Below are positions 25,952 to 37,477 of a stretch of 64,000 nucleotides of DNA, one piece after another. The notes beneath the pieces are model-generated. The model did no database searches, was not told the DNA's origin, and worked only from the letters and a program-made list of their open reading frames with translations. Each line of letters begins with the position of its first letter. The first letter of the stretch is position 1. Source of the DNA: Acidimicrobiia bacterium (GTDB lineage Bacteria; Actinomycetota; Acidimicrobiia; IMCC26256; JAOSJL01); the NCBI GenBank assembly GCA_027494115.1, contig JAOSJL010000001.1:496001-560000 (forward strand). The letters run 5' to 3'. The position numbers were made by a program, and so were the translations under genes.

Positions 25952-28377
25952 GGCGCCGACCTTCTCGAGAGGGGCCCAGGCCAGCAGGAGGCGACGTTCG
26001 CCCGCCTCGGGGAAGCGGATCACGACCTCGGCGTTGTCGCCCTGACCGTCGATGTCGAGGATCACGCCGTGACCGAACTTGTCGTGGCGGACGTCGTCGC
26101 CCACGCGGAGCCCCAACTGCTCCGCCCCGCGGGCACCCGCAGGTTCGGCGGGCACTCCTGGCATGTCGTGGCCCGCGGCAATGCCGGATTCGTCACCCGA
26201 CCGCATCGCTGCATCGGTGATCTGCGAGCGGTGCCGCGCCACTCCTTCGCGGCTGTGTCGCGACGAACCGATCTCGTGGACGAGCTCTTCGGGGAGCTCG
26301 TCGAGGAAGCGACTCGGCGGGTAGTAGTCGGTCGAGCCGAACAGCGTGCGGCTCCAGGCGTGCGAGCAGAACAGGCGCTGCTGTGCGCGGGTGATCCCCA
26401 CGTAGCAGAGCCGCCGTTCCTCCTCGAGCTCGTCGGGTTCCCCGAGGCTCCGTGAGTGCGGGAAGATTCCGTCCTCCAGGCCGGTGAGGAACACTGCGGG
26501 GTATTCGAGGCCCTTGGCAGCGTGCAGCGTCATGAGGGTGACCGTGCTGGCATCGTCGCCGGTGTCGTCGAGTTCGGTGACCAGCGACACTCCTTCGAGG
26601 AAGGCCTGCAGCGCGCACGGCCCGCCGGAGCCTCGACCGGCGCATCGGCGTCGGAAGGCTCTTCGGAAGACTCTCCGGGTCCGACACTCGCCTCGGCAGT
26701 CACGTCGGTGCTCCCCAGCGTCGGATCCCCGACGCCTGCGATGTCGACGAGGCCCGCGACATCGCCCGCATCGAGCGCTGCGTCGAACTCCTCAGCCGTA
26801 CCGACCAGCTCGGCGAGGTTCTCGATGCGGCCCTGCGCCTCGATGGAGCGGTCGGCCTCGAGCTCGGCCACATAGCCCGTGCGCTCCAGAACTCCGCGAA
26901 GGGTGGCCGCCACTCCGTCGGTCGCCACGTTCTCCAGCTCGTCCATGACCGACAGGAGGTCGACGATGCCACCGACTGCACGGCCGGTCACACCTGCGGC
27001 ACGCGCCTCGACGAGTGCGCTGCGGAACGGGATCCCGGCGCCCTGCGCATACGCCTCCACCTTGTTGAGCGATGCCTGCCCCACGCCGCGCTTGGGGGTG
27101 TTCGCGATCCGCTTCCAACTCACCTCGTCGTCGGGATTCACGAACGCCCTGAGGTAGGCCAGTGCGTCCTTGATCTCGCGACGGTCGTAGAACTTGGTGC
27201 CACCGACGACCCGGTACGGGACGTTGGCTCGCACGAGCTGCTCCTCGATGACCCGGCTCTGCGCGTTGGTGCGGTAGAAGACGGCCACCTCGGAGTACCG
27301 GTGCTCGGCGGCGTCGACGAGGCGCAGGATCTCGCCCGTCACGTACGCGGCCTCGTCGTGCTCGTCCTCGGCGTGGTAGCGGACGATGAGCTCACCGCCG
27401 TCGTGGGCCGTCCAGAGCTTCTTGGCGTGGCGGGTGGGGTTGTGGGCGATCACAGCGTTCGCCGCGTCGAGAATGCGCTGGGTGGAGCGGTAGTTCTGGT
27501 CGAGCACGACGACGCCGGCTTCGGGAAAGACCTCCTCGAAGCGTGCGAGGTTCCGGGCGTCGGCACCCCGGAAACGGTAGATCGACTGGTCCGTGTCGCC
27601 GACGACCATGACGTTGCGGTGCTCTTCGCCGAGCATCCTCACGAGCTCCCACTGCGCGATGTTCGTGTCCTGGAACTCGTCGACGAGGATGTACCCGAAG
27701 CGCCGACGCCAGTGCTCGAGCGTGTCGGGGTGTTCACGGAACAGCTGCACGGTGAGCATGAGCAGGTCGTCGAAGTCGACGGCCGACGCGTCGGCGAGTC
27801 GCTTCTGGTACTCGCGGTAGACGTCGGCGATGCGCCGGTCGGACATGCTCTCCGCACACTCGGCGGCTTCGGCCGGCCCGATGAGGTCGTTCTTCAGCGT
27901 GGAGATCGCGGCGTGCAGCCGACGCGGGGGGAACCGCTTCGGGTCGAGATCCATGTCGCGGCGCACGTAGTCGGTGAGACGTACCGCGTCGGACTGGTCG
28001 TAGATCGTGAACCCCGAGCGGTACCCGAGCACGGGCGCCTCGCGCCGCAGGATCCTCGAGCACGCCGAATGGAACGTGGACACCCACATCCGTTGCGCCA
28101 CCGGTCCCACGAGCGCCCCGACGCGCTCCTTCATCTCGGCGGCGGCCTTGTTCGTGAACGTGATCGCCAAGAGCCCGAACGGTGAGAGACCCCGTTCGGC
28201 GATGAGCCACGCAATCCGATGGGTGAGCACCCGCGTCTTGCCCGACCCGGCACCCGCCACGACGAGCAGCGGCCCGTCGGGGGCCGTCACGGCGTCCTCC
28301 TGCGCCGGGTTCAGGCCGGCCAGCAGCTTGCTCTCGGAGGTATCGCTGTCGGAGGTGCCGGTGCGGGCAGGTGTCAC
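25943..28377 (-). CDS. pcrA: ATP-dependent DNA helicase UvrD/PcrA (frame broken once)
   Basis: About 811 residues if one missing base is restored between about 26617 and 26640. Superfamily 1A motifs in order: NPAQEDAV (Q motif), AGAGSGKT (Walker A, K47), ITFTNKAAAEM (Ia), VDEFQDTN (Walker B), GDTDQSIYRFRGA (III), LDQNYRST (IV), and after the break MTLHAAKGLEYPAVFLTGLE (V) and ERRLCYVGITRAQQRLF (VI). The C-terminal end (VRHDKFGHGVILDIDGQGDN) is the PcrA/UvrD Tudor-like RNA polymerase-interacting domain. It unwinds DNA in excision repair and clears transcription complexes. A long acidic, Pro/Ala insert (DVTAEASVGPGESSEEPSD) lies before motif V, at the frame break. Confidence 0.92.
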
Positions 28378-28453
28378 GCGGTCATCGTAGCGACTATCGC
28401 CGCAGGGCGATCATATGTTCGACGCGCTGCCTCGACCTGTTGCGTCGCCGCCC

Positions 28454-28738
28454 TCAGTCGCCCTCGGTCGGTGGCACGTCGACAGGCGTGAGCGACAGCT
28501 CCGTCGTGTCGACGTCGGAGGCCACTTCGATCCGTGTCGCTCGGATCAGTCGCGTGCGCGCATCGTTCAGCGCGACGGTGAACGTGCCGCTCTCGTCGTC
28601 GAGTTCCAGCGCGTAGTACGTGTCCCAGTCGGACGCGAGGGACGGAACGCTGACATCGGACCCACGCGGGAGACGCTGGTAGACCATACGTTCCTCGTCG
28701 AAGAGCCACACGGAGTGGGCCGAGTCGATCTGCCTCAT
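28454..28738 (-). CDS. Small hypothetical protein
   Basis: 94 residues, MRQIDSAHSVWLFDEERMVY at the start, acidic overall, with alternating strand patterns (YYALELDDESGTFTVALND, RATRIEVASD). No signal peptide, no Cys, no known motif. It lies between the helicase and dtd genes with 58 bases to dtd and 76 to the helicase start, all three on the minus strand; the helicase would be the next gene downstream. I do not recognise the family. Confidence 0.55.
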   Translation of the reverse strand: MRQIDSAHSVWLFDEERMVYQRLPRGSDVSVPSLASDWDTYYALELDDESGTFTVALNDARTRLIRATRIEVASDVDTTELSLTPVDVPPTEGD

Positions 28739-28796
28739 GAAGGAATTCAGGCTAGCCCCCTGGACGGATCCGTCTACTGGCCGCGGTTATTGTCCA

Positions 28797-29267
28797 TTAC
28801 GGTCGAGATGTCGGGATCTCGAGGAGCAGCGTCACGGGACCGTCGTTGACGAGGGAGACCTCCATGTCGGCACCGAACACGCCCGTCGCGACGGTGGCCC
28901 CGAGGCCTCTCAGCGCCCCGGCAAACGCTCGACACAGCGGTTCGGCGACCTCGGGAGCAGCGGCGGCCGACCACGAGGGCCGACGGCCCCTGCGGGTGTC
29001 GCCGTAGAGCGTGAACTGGGAGACGACGAGCAGTGGAGCGTCGACATCAGCGGCGCTGCGGTTCATGCCGCCGGGTTCTCCCCCGTCGGATCCTGCGTCG
29101 CCGAGGATCCGCAGGTTCCAGACCTTCGACGCGAGCTTCTTCGCTACTGCCGCATCGTCATGATGGGTGACACCGACGAGAACGCACAGCCCGGCGCCGA
29201 TTGCGCTCACGACCTCCCCGTCGACCACGACCGAGGCTTCGGTGACGCGTTGCACGAGCGCTCGCAC
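28797..29267 (-). CDS. dtd: D-aminoacyl-tRNA deacylase
   Basis: 156 residues. The two family signatures are present: [16 protein letters not shown] (SQFTLYG) and [12 protein letters not shown] (NxGPVT-like). The start [18 protein letters not shown] is also typical. It removes D-amino acids wrongly attached to tRNA, a proofreading role in the cytoplasm. The middle contains a Gly-rich loop ([12 protein letters not shown]) slightly longer than usual. It lies 34 bases downstream of the end of the beta-helix gene's upstream neighbour region. Confidence 0.94.
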   Translation of the reverse strand: MRALVQRVTEASVVVDGEVVSAIGAGLCVLVGVTHHDDAAVAKKLASKVWNLRILGDAGSDGGEPGGMNRSAADVDAPLLVVSQFTLYGDTRRGRRPSWSAAAAPEVAEPLCRAFAGALRGLGATVATGVFGADMEVSLVNDGPVTLLLEIPTSRP

Positions 29268-29300
29268 CGGTGCCTCCTGGTCGTGGTTCTCCGGCGAACC

Positions 29301-32123
29301 CTACGCGCGTGCGCGGCGGCGGTTCCTCCACGTGATCGTCGCTCCCAGCGCAACGGCGGCAGCCGCAGCCAGAGCGACCTCGGTGAGGTGGAATCCGGTG
29401 AACGGCAGGGTGCCGGGGGGCTCACCGGTCGCGTCGCCGGACGGCTTGCCACCGGACGGGTCGTCGGGATCGGGGATGACAGGGACGGACGGCGTCGACA
29501 CCTCGCCGGGAGCCGTGGAGAACGTGGGATCCACACTGCCGAACGTCGACACGCCGGCGGTGTTGGTGATGTCGGACCCGGGCTCGCCGTCGATCGCCGC
29601 GACGATGTCGAGCTTCGTCACGACACCCGGGTCGAGGTCGCCGTCGTAGAAGCACGTGACCGTCTGACCCTTGTTCGAGCAGTCCCAGTCAGGAGCAGCG
29701 ACTGACGTGAAGCTCACCGCATCGGGCAGCGTGTCGGCGAAGGTGAGCCGCCCCGGTGCGGGATCCGTGCCCGTGTTGCTGATCGTGATGTGCCAGTGCG
29801 CCTCACCGCCGGCTTTCGCCGCACCCACGAGTGTCTTGTCGATCGTGAGTTCGTAGTCGGGGTCGGGCGGTGGCGTCTCAGCCGCCTCGTAGGCGCCGGT
29901 GTCGCACGCGGCTCCGACGGGTCTGACGTGGCCACGTTCATCCAACCCGGGACACGATGGAGAGTCCGCGTGGTCGATGGCAGGATTTCCGGTCAGCAGC
30001 GCGTGCGTGAGCATCACGCCGTTCCACCCGCCGTTGTCGGCCAGGGGCCCGAGGGTCGTTCCGAGCATCGGGCCTGCGTTGTTCACGTCATTCGGCTGGC
30101 CGAATCCACAAGTACTGTCGCCGACGACGTTGAAGTCGTTCGAGATCCGCACGCCGCTGTCGTAGGTGAGGCAGTCGCCTCCCGCGTTGTCGGAGATCAG
30201 AGAGGCGGTAGAGGTCACGGTGGAGGTGTCCATGTTCTGGACGCCTCCACCGTCCGACGCCGTGTTGTTCGCGACGGTCGAGTACCGGAGATCGAGGCTT
30301 CCGGAGCCCACGAGGATGATTCCGCCGCCCTCTCCAGAACCATTCGTCACCTCGTTCCCGCTGACGGTGACATTCGTGAACGAGTTGGCTCCGTCACCGT
30401 CGAGGAGCACCCCCGCCGCTGCAACGTCAACCGAATGACCGCTCACGACGGCTCTGTTCAGGTTGATGGTCGACGGTCCCGCTCCGTCGTCCTCCTGAGC
30501 TATACCGCCGCCCGCGATCAACGAGCCGGCATTACCCGACACCGCGAGATCGGTGGCCGAGAGGCTGCCTCCCCCACGAGGATCCCACCACCGATCCCGT
30601 CGGCCATGTTCCCGGCCACGGTCACCTGGTTCAGTGTCGTGTCTCCGAGAGAATGGACACCCCCGGCCTGCCCTGGGCGGGCGTCGTTGCCGGTGACTGC
30701 CACTGACGTTGCTTCGAGCGTGCCGTCGTTGCGCATACCACCGGCGCCTCCGGTTGCGGTGTTCTCGTTGACGTCGGCGTTCAAGAGTGTGGAGGTGCCG
30801 GCGTTGTACAGACCACCCACCGGTCCCGCTGTCGCGCTGTTCGCCCGAATCCTCTGGTTACTGAAACTGAACTCGGCTCCCGGGAAGACATAGACGCCGC
30901 CGGCGACGTCGGCAATGTTGTCCTCGATCACCACGTCGTCGAGGGACACGTTGCTCGCGGGTCCCTCGTTCGCTCCGATGATCAGGCCTGCCGCACCCCC
31001 GGCCGTGTTTCGGGAGATCGACCCTCCGGTCGCGTCGAGTGTTCCTTGAACCGCGAGACCGCCACCGGAAGCCGGGGCGTCGTTGAAATGGACATTGAAC
31101 TTCGTCGCTGTCACCGAGCCGCTCTCGGCGATTCGCCCACCACCGCCAAACGAGGCGGCTGTGTTCAGGGAGGCGTTGATTCCGTCGGCCGTCACAGTTC
31201 CCGCGACGAAGAACCCGCCGCCACCCGAGTACTCGTCGGTGTCGAGCACCGCGTTACCTCCAAAGTTCGCGTTCGTGAAGTCCCCGGTGACGGACGAGCC
31301 AAGGTAGAGCCCTCCGCCGTTTGCGCCTTCGGTAGAGCCTCCGCCGCCACTCCCGGGGCCCGTGACAGTGTTCGCGTCGATCGCGACATTCGTAAGCGTG
31401 ACGTCTCCGCTTTCGATTGCGATCCCGCCGCCGTCGTCGTTGGTGGAGTTCGACTGCACGGCGCTGTCAGTCAGGGTCAAACTTCCGCTGCGAGTCGCGA
31501 TCCCTCCGCCGTCAGCGTCGTTGGGAGCGCCGGCACCCGGATTGGAGTTGTCGTGAACACCCACCCGCGTCAAGGTGAGCGACCCGTTCTCCTGGAGGAT
31601 CCCGCCGCCATACGCCTCGGAGGTGGGAGCTGCGCCGTCCTGGACCTGGAAGTCGACGAACTCGACCGTGGCACCGTTCATCGTGTGGAACACCCGGTCG
31701 GGATCAGCAGCCAATCCCGGAAGCGCTGACCCAAACATTTCCGTAGCCGTTGATGGTGACGTCGTCGGTGATGTCGAGGTCACCGGTCACCGCGGAGTTC
31801 TCGAGCGGCCCGGTCTGCGTGAGGTTGTAGTAGCCGGCCGGCACATCGATGACGTCGGCACCTCCCGTGGCATTGGCGTCGATCACCGCCTCACGCAACG
31901 AGCAGTCGACACCGGAGGCACAACCGTCGGGCACCGGGTCGTCGAAACGCGTGACATCGAAGGTTGCAGCATCGGCCGGGCCGGCCGGCGCGACGACGAT
32001 CGTGGCCGCCACGAGGGCCACCACGCCGGCGATCCGGGTCAACTGTCGTCCGGAACGGGAAAGGCCGGTCAGACACCTTCGGCGGTTCGGGCGCGGGGCG
32101 TGGAGAGCTTCGTGAGAAGTCAT
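29301..32123 (-). CDS. Large secreted LPXTG-anchored parallel beta-helix protein (frame broken twice)
   Basis: About 940 residues when an extra T near 31733-31735 is removed and a missing G in the run at 30571-30575 is restored. Order: signal peptide (1-52, ending GPADAA); CSLREAV motif at 74-80, the start of CSLREA-type surface proteins; a long right-handed beta-helix with repeated Asn/Gly/Thr rungs such as [18 protein letters not shown]; a choice-of-anchor segment ([16 protein letters not shown]); a DUF11-like domain ([25 protein letters not shown]); and the sortase signal LPFTG with a hydrophobic span and RNRRRARA. Likely an adhesin or carbohydrate-contacting surface protein. It follows guaA on the same strand after about 110 non-coding bases. 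Confidence 0.82.
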
Positions 32124-32232
32124 GAGCCCGTATCGGTCGCGACGTGGGTCGCCATGAGGGAAACCCCAGAAGGATCCCCGAGAAATTCTCCGGTATGGGG
32201 GAGAACGGTCTACGCCGGGACCGTCGCTCCCG

Positions 32233-33759
32233 TCACTCCCACTCGATGGTGCCGGGGGCTTGCTCGTGATGTCGTAGGCGACCCTGTTGACGCCGGGGAC
32301 CTCATTGATGATCCGGTTGGAGAGCTCCTCGAGAAGGGAATGGTCGAGACGTGCCCAGTCGGCGGTCATGGCGTCTTCAGAGGTCACGGCCCGGATGATG
32401 ATCGGGTAGGCGTAGGTGCGGTCGTCTCCCATCACTCCGACGGTGCGTACCCCGGGCATCACTGCGAAGTACTGCCAGATCTCGCGGTCGAGACCGGCCC
32501 GGTGGATCTCCTCGCGCACGATCGCATCAGCCGAGCGCAGTGTCTCGAGACGTTCATCGGTGATCTCCCCGATGATGCGGACCGCGAGGCCCGGGCCGGG
32601 GAACGGCTGACGCCAGACGATGTCTTCGGGGAGCCCCAGTTCGGCGCCCACGGCGCGCACCTCGTCTTTGAAGAGGTGACGCAGCGGCTCGACGAGTTCG
32701 AAGTCCATGTCGTCGGGAAGGCCCCCGACGTTGTGGTGCGTCTTGATCTTCGCTGCGTCTGCGGTGCCCGACTCGACGACATCGGGATACAGGGTTCCCT
32801 GCACGAGGAACCGTGCATCGCTGTGATCGGCAGCGACCTCCTCGAAGACGCGGATGAAGGTCTCTCCGATGATCTTTCGCTTGGCCTCCGGATCGGTCAC
32901 CCCCGTCGAGGAGCTCCAAGAAGCGGTCGGCCGCCTTCACGTGGATCAGATCGACATGGAACTGGCGTCGGAACGTCTCCTCGACCTGTTCGGCCTCACC
33001 CTGACGCAACATACCGGTGTCGACGAACACGCACGTGAGCTGGTCGCCGACCGCCTTGTGCACGAGCGCGGCCGCCACCGCTGAGTCGACACCGCCCGAC
33101 AAGCCGCAGATGACCTTCTCCTCGCCGACCGTGGCGCGCACCTCGGCGACGGCCTGCTCGATGATCGAGATGTTCGTCCACTCGGGAGCGAGACCGCACG
33201 CGTCGTAGAGGAAGTGCTTGAGGATCTCCAGGCCGCGTTCGGTATGACCGACCTCGGGATGGAACTGCGTGCCGTAGAGGCCACGTGCGCGGTCTTCCAG
33301 GGCAGCAACGGGAGCACCGGGGGAGGAAGCGGTGACGACAAAGCCGTCGGGTGCGGCCGTGATGGCGTCGCCGTGGCTCATCCAGCACTGCTGTCTGGTC
33401 GGGAGGTCGGCGAAGAGAACGCCCGGATTCGTGACCGTCAGGGACGTGCCCCCGTACTCACCCGAATCGGTGCGTTCGACCACACCACCGAGCTGCTGGG
33501 CGAGGAGCTGCGAGCCGTAGCAGATGCCCAGCACCGGGACGTCGGACTCGAAGATCGCCGGGTCCATCGACGGGGCGCCCTCGACGTGGACCGACTTCGG
33601 GCCACCCGAGAGGATGATTCCCGCTGGATGGCGGTCGAGCATCTCGGCCACCGGCATGTCGTGCGGGACGATCTCGGAATAGATGTGCGCCTCACGGACG
33701 CGTCGGGCGATCAGCTGCGCGTACTGCGCTCCGAAGTCAACGACCAAGACAGTATTCAT
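32233..33759 (-). CDS. guaA: GMP synthase, glutamine-hydrolysing (frame broken twice)
   Basis: About 508 residues across two breaks: an extra G in the run at 32900-32904 and a missing base near 32252-32258, without which the C terminus (ITSKPPGTIEWE) is lost. GATase part: [29 protein letters not shown], nucleophile Cys in [25 protein letters not shown] pyrophosphatase part: [20 protein letters not shown]-loop, [10 protein letters not shown]. Dimerisation domain: [17 protein letters not shown] and [14 protein letters not shown]. It makes GMP from XMP. guaB3 follows 118 bases upstream; both run in the same direction. Confidence 0.93.
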
Positions 33760-33763
33760 GGTC

Positions 33764-33875
33764 GCGCTCGCTCGCGTTCGATGGTCGCCCTCGCTCGCCT
33801 CCGGGGATACCCCTCCGGCGTCCTACGGAGCGCTCGGGACTCCTGCTCGCTCGACTGCGCTCGCTCGCGTTTCGT
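33764..33875. repeat. Intergenic direct and inverted repeats between guaA and guaB3
   Basis: GCGCTCGCTCGCGTT occurs near 33764 and again near 33858, with shorter CTCGCTCGC copies at about 33789 and 33844. Between them lies the palindrome CCGGGGATACCCC plus CTCCGGCGTCCTACGGAG. The whole 118-base gap is made of such repeats, with no promoter seen. Confidence 0.5.
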
Positions 33876-33877
33876 CA

Positions 33878-35039
33878 CTACTTGCCCATGCCGATGCCCT
33901 GGGCGCGCTGGAGGGTCTTGCCCTCCGTCTGAAGTGACGGCGCGACCATGACCTCGGCCTTCTGGAACTCCTTGACGGTCTCGTAACCCGTGGTGGCCAT
34001 CGACGTGCGAAGGCCGCCCATGAGGTTCAGCGTTCCGTCGTTCTCATGCGCGGGGCCGGCGATGATCTCCGACAACGTGGCCTTCTGGCCGGCGTAGACA
34101 CGTGCGCCGCGTGGCAGCGTGGGGTGGAACGTCGCCATGCCCCAGTGGTACCCGCGCCCCGGCGCCTCGTGTGCACACGCCAGAGGCGACGCGACCATGG
34201 TGGCGTCGGCACCGCAGGCGATCGCCTTGGCGATGTCGCCTCCCGTACGCATGCCGCCGTCGGCGATCACCTGGACGTAGACGCCGGTTTCGTCGAGGTG
34301 ACGGATACGGGCGCCCGCGACATCGGCGATGGCGGTGGCCTGCGGAACACCGATTCCGAGAACGCCGCGACTCGTGCAGGCGTGACCGGGACCGACGCCC
34401 ACGAGGATTCCCACGGCGCCGGTACGCATGAGGTGCAAGGCCGTGGAGTAGCTCGAACATCCGCCCACGATCACGGGAAGGTCGAAGTGCCGGATGAACT
34501 TCTTGAGGTTGAGTGGCTCGACGGTGCTCGACACGTGTTCGGCGGACACCACGGTGCCCTGGATCACGAGGATGTCGGAGTTCGGCCTCGACGGTGAGCT
34601 TGGCGTACTGCTCGGTGCGCTGAGGGGTGATCGACGCGCACGCCACGACGCCGCCATCCTTGATCTCGCGGATACGCCGGCCGATCAGTTCCTCCTTGAT
34701 CGGCTCGGTGTAGATCTCCTGCATACGCCGTGTCGCCTTCTCGGGCGGCTCATTGGCGATCTCGTCGAGAAGCGGCTCGGGGTCCTCGTAGCGCGTCCAC
34801 AGACCTTCGAGGTTCAAGCACGCCAGGCCGCCGAGGTTTCCGATCTGCACCGCAGTGCTCGGCGAGACGACGCCGTCCATCGCCGAGGCCATCAGCGGAA
34901 GGTCGAACTTGTAGGCGTCGAGCTCCCACGAGATGTCGACGTCTTCGGGGTCGCGTGTGCGGCGACTGGGGACGATCGCTATGTCGTCGAACCCGTACGC
35001 CCGACGACCCGACTTCCCGATCCCGATCTCGACTTCCAC
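33878..35039 (-). CDS. guaB3: GuaB3-family IMP dehydrogenase-related protein (frame broken once)
   Basis: About 386 residues when the extra G at 34577-34578 is removed. TIM barrel start MEVEIGIGKSGRRAYGFDDI, LMASAMDGVVSP, then after the break ILVIQGTVVSAEHVSS, the phosphate/active-site loop GVGPGHACTSRGVLGIGVPQ with Cys, and ADGGMRTGGDIAKAIACGAD. There are no CBS domains and the length is about 100 residues shorter than ordinary GuaB, the profile of GuaB3, an actinobacterial and cyanobacterial family acting on IMP/GMP. Whether it makes XMP or reduces GMP cannot be told from sequence. guaA lies next downstream. Confidence 0.85.
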
Positions 35040-35116
35040 CGGTTCACCCCGTTCGTGGTTGTGTTCGCTCGCCCGCCCGCGCTGTCGAACCCTTCAGCCT
35101 ACTGTCCGCTTCGCTC

Positions 35117-35134
35117 CCATCCCGGGTGGGATGG
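35117..35134. terminator. Short hairpin after the NUDIX gene
   Basis: CCATCCC (35117-35123), loop GGGT, GGGATGG (35128-35134), 18 bases past the NUDIX stop and upstream of guaB3. There is no T run, so it is at best a weak terminator. Confidence 0.35.
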
Positions 35135-35151
35135 CATCGGGAACGGCGGGT

Positions 35152-35828
35152 CTACGGGGTGTCGACCAGGTGGGCCAGAAAGCGGGTCAGGATCCGGGCC
35201 GTGGCGCCCCAGACGGTCTCGTCCTCGAGTTCGAAGAACTGGATCGTGAAATCCGGCAGGCCGACCTCCCACTCCTCTTCGCTGTGCACACCGTCGGCCA
35301 GGAGCTCTGCCAGCGGAACATCGAACACCTTCACGACCTCCACGGGATCGGGACTGAGCTCGGGGCGACCCTCCAGGAGGCCGACGAACGGCGCGATCGT
35401 GAAACGGGAACCCACCGTTCCGAGCGTGTCGAGCTCGCCGGCGATCTCCACCTCTCCGGGATCGATTCCGATCTCCTCATGAGTCTCCCGCAGTGCCGCG
35501 GCGACCAGGCTGTCGTCCACGCCCTCGTCCAGCTTCCCGCCGGGAAAGGCGATCTCGCCCCGGTGCGACGGCATCGTGTCGGGTCGCTTGGTGAGGATGA
35601 GGTGTGCCTCCCCGGCCTCCTCGAAGATGGGGAGCAGGACCGCGGCGTCGCGCGCGCCCGCCATCGCTATGTCGGGGGCGAGGGTGGTGGGAGATCAGCC
35701 AGGCGCGCCCGGACAGTGTCGAGACTGAGATGGCGTCGCTCCACGGGCACGTGCGCCCACGGCGAGGGCCGCCCCGGCCGAATCGTGGGAGGCCGCGGAA
35801 TGCGCTGTCGTCCGCCGCGTGTCGCCAT
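35152..35828 (-). CDS. NUDIX hydrolase, CoA-pyrophosphatase (NudL) type (frame broken once)
   Basis: About 225 residues from ATG 35828 after restoring one G in the run 35674-35678; the part in one frame alone (35152-35664) would lack the N-terminal third. N-terminal segment RGGRQRIPRPPTIRPGRPSP and LSLDTVRARLADLPP is typical of NudL-like proteins. The NUDIX region reads EIAFPGGKLDEGVDDS followed by LRETHEEIGI, with the REUxEExGU core; the leading Gly-Glu spacing follows the CoA-pyrophosphatase variant. It would hydrolyse CoA or related nucleotides to phosphopantetheine and 3',5'-ADP. It lies 25 bases downstream of the sulfatase stop, same strand. Confidence 0.8.
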
Positions 35829-35852
35829 CCCCTCACATTAGATGTGTGGGAC

Positions 35853-37345
35853 TCAGGCGAAGTTCTTCGCCTCGAGGTCGAGGAGCTCGTCGAAACGGCG
35901 GCGGACCTCGTCGCGTCGCCCGGGATCCATGGCCAGGTTGACCATCTCGCCGGGATCCTCCTGGAGGTCGTAGAGCTCGTGGTCCTGGTCGTCGAACGCG
36001 GCGTCGACCGGATACAACTTCTCGCCGGCGAGGGCCGGGTCGAACAGATCGTTGGGAAGCCCCCACCGACGCCGTAGTAGCGCGCGTACTTGTAGCGGCC
36101 GTCGAAGTACCCGCGCAGCGCGTAGCGGGTTCGCTGGATGTTGGTGGTGTGCGCCGAGTCCTGGGCGAAGAGGACCCGATCGCGAACGGCCGCCGACGGA
36201 TCCGACAGCACGGGCGTGAGATCGACACCCCGGAACGTCGACGGGACGTCGACACCCGCGAGCGAACAGATCGTGGCCGAGATGTCGACCGCCGATCCGA
36301 GCGAGTCCGTGACCGTTCCCGGCGACGTGATCCCCGGTGCACGCACGTAGAGCGGGACGTTCATGACCTCCTCGTACACGAACGGGCCCTTCGAACGGAG
36401 GCCGTGTGAGCCGCACATGTCGCCGTGGTCGGATGTGAAGATGACGATCGTGTCGTCGGCGGCTCCGCTCGCATCGAGGGCGTCGAGAATCGTCTCCAGG
36501 CTCCGGTCGCCGAGTTGGTGGAGCTTCACGTAGTAGTCGAGGTGCCGGAGCCAGGCCTTGTGGTCGTCGGGGTCGATGTGTCCCCAGGTGCCGTGTTGCT
36601 GGTCCCAGCGCCACTGCCGCTGTGTTCCCGGTTTCGTGTAGAGGTCGTCGTGGAAGTTGTCGGGAAGCTCCTCGAAGATCTCGTCGTAGTGGTCTTCGAA
36701 GACGGGAATCGGATCGCCCTCCTTCCACTGCGCGGACGCGAGCAGCTTCTTGAAGAAAGCGACTTCCGTCGCGTTCTGATCCTGGTAGGTACTCTGATCG
36801 ATCGGGTACCACATCACGTCGTGCGGATTCACGAGGCCGACGGTCAGGAACCACGGCCGGTCGAGTGACGTGCCGTTGGTGCGCAACCATTGCGATGCGT
36901 TCTCGGCGATGACGGGATCGAAGTGCACGCCCGTGCCGGCCCACCCCATGAACTGGCGGTCGTCGCCCTCCCAGTCGTTGTAGCCGTAGGCCTCCATGTC
37001 GGGATGTGCTCCCCGCGACAGGTGCCACTTGCCGATGTAGCTCGAGCGGTAGCCGGCGTCACCCAACAACGACCCGATCGTCGGTGTGTCCGGGCTGAGT
37101 TCCGCGTGGTGGTCGTGAATCACGTTGTCGACCACACCGTGCTGCGGTACGTACTGGCCGGTCATCAGCGAAGCCCGCGACGGCGAGCAGGGCACCGAAT
37201 GCGTGTAGTAGTTCGTGAACTCGACACCCTCGTCGATCAGGCGCTGTCGGGCGGGGAGGTCGATCGAGTCGGGAAGCCAGTCACGCTGGCGTTCCTGGTC
37301 GGAGATCACGAGAAGGACGTTTGGACGCCGCGCAGGTTCGGCCAT
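35853..37345 (-). CDS. Sulfatase family hydrolase (frame broken once)
   Basis: About 497 residues when a missing base in the run 36060-36064 is restored. Metal site PNVLLVISDQERQRDW, the formylglycine sulfatase motif CSPSRASLMTGQYVPQHG (Cys becomes formylglycine), KWHLSRGAHPD, TSDHGDMCGSHGL and NVPLYVRAPG are in the correct order. C-terminal part: YDLQEDPGEMVNLAMDP. It would hydrolyse sulfate (or phosphonate) esters; there is no signal peptide, so it is probably cytoplasmic or needs another export route. The substrate is unknown. It diverges from the acyl-CoA synthetase gene. The ATG at 37345 has no clear ribosome binding site. Confidence 0.87.
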
Positions 37346-37374
37346 GGGAGATAGAGGATATGTGAGCGGGAACA

Positions 37375-37418
37375 CGAGGCGAGCAAATGGGGACCCAAGA
37401 CGAGGAAATGGGAACCTG
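37375..37418. repeat. Remnants of the repeat-B tail sequence
   Basis: GAGGCGAGCAAATGGGGACC and GACGAGGAAATGGGAACCTG lie side by side in the divergent spacer. They match the flanks (GAGCAAAGGGA, AAAAGGGAACCTG) of the palindromic repeat at 39091 and 60605 but lack the palindrome. Confidence 0.5.
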
Positions 37419-37477
37419 TGTCATTCTTCTTGTCCATGACTCCGGAAGATGACGTGTCGACACGCGTGGGCGAAGGG

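Noticed and set aside
29790-30893. 367-codon plus-strand frame opposite the beta-helix gene
   Set aside because: Shadow of a repetitive minus-strand gene; no start signal or recognisable domain.
31704-32900. A natural fusion of GMP synthase C terminus to the beta-helix protein
   Set aside because: A missing base at 32252-32258 hides the guaA stop; the signal peptide start at 32123 shows a separate gene.
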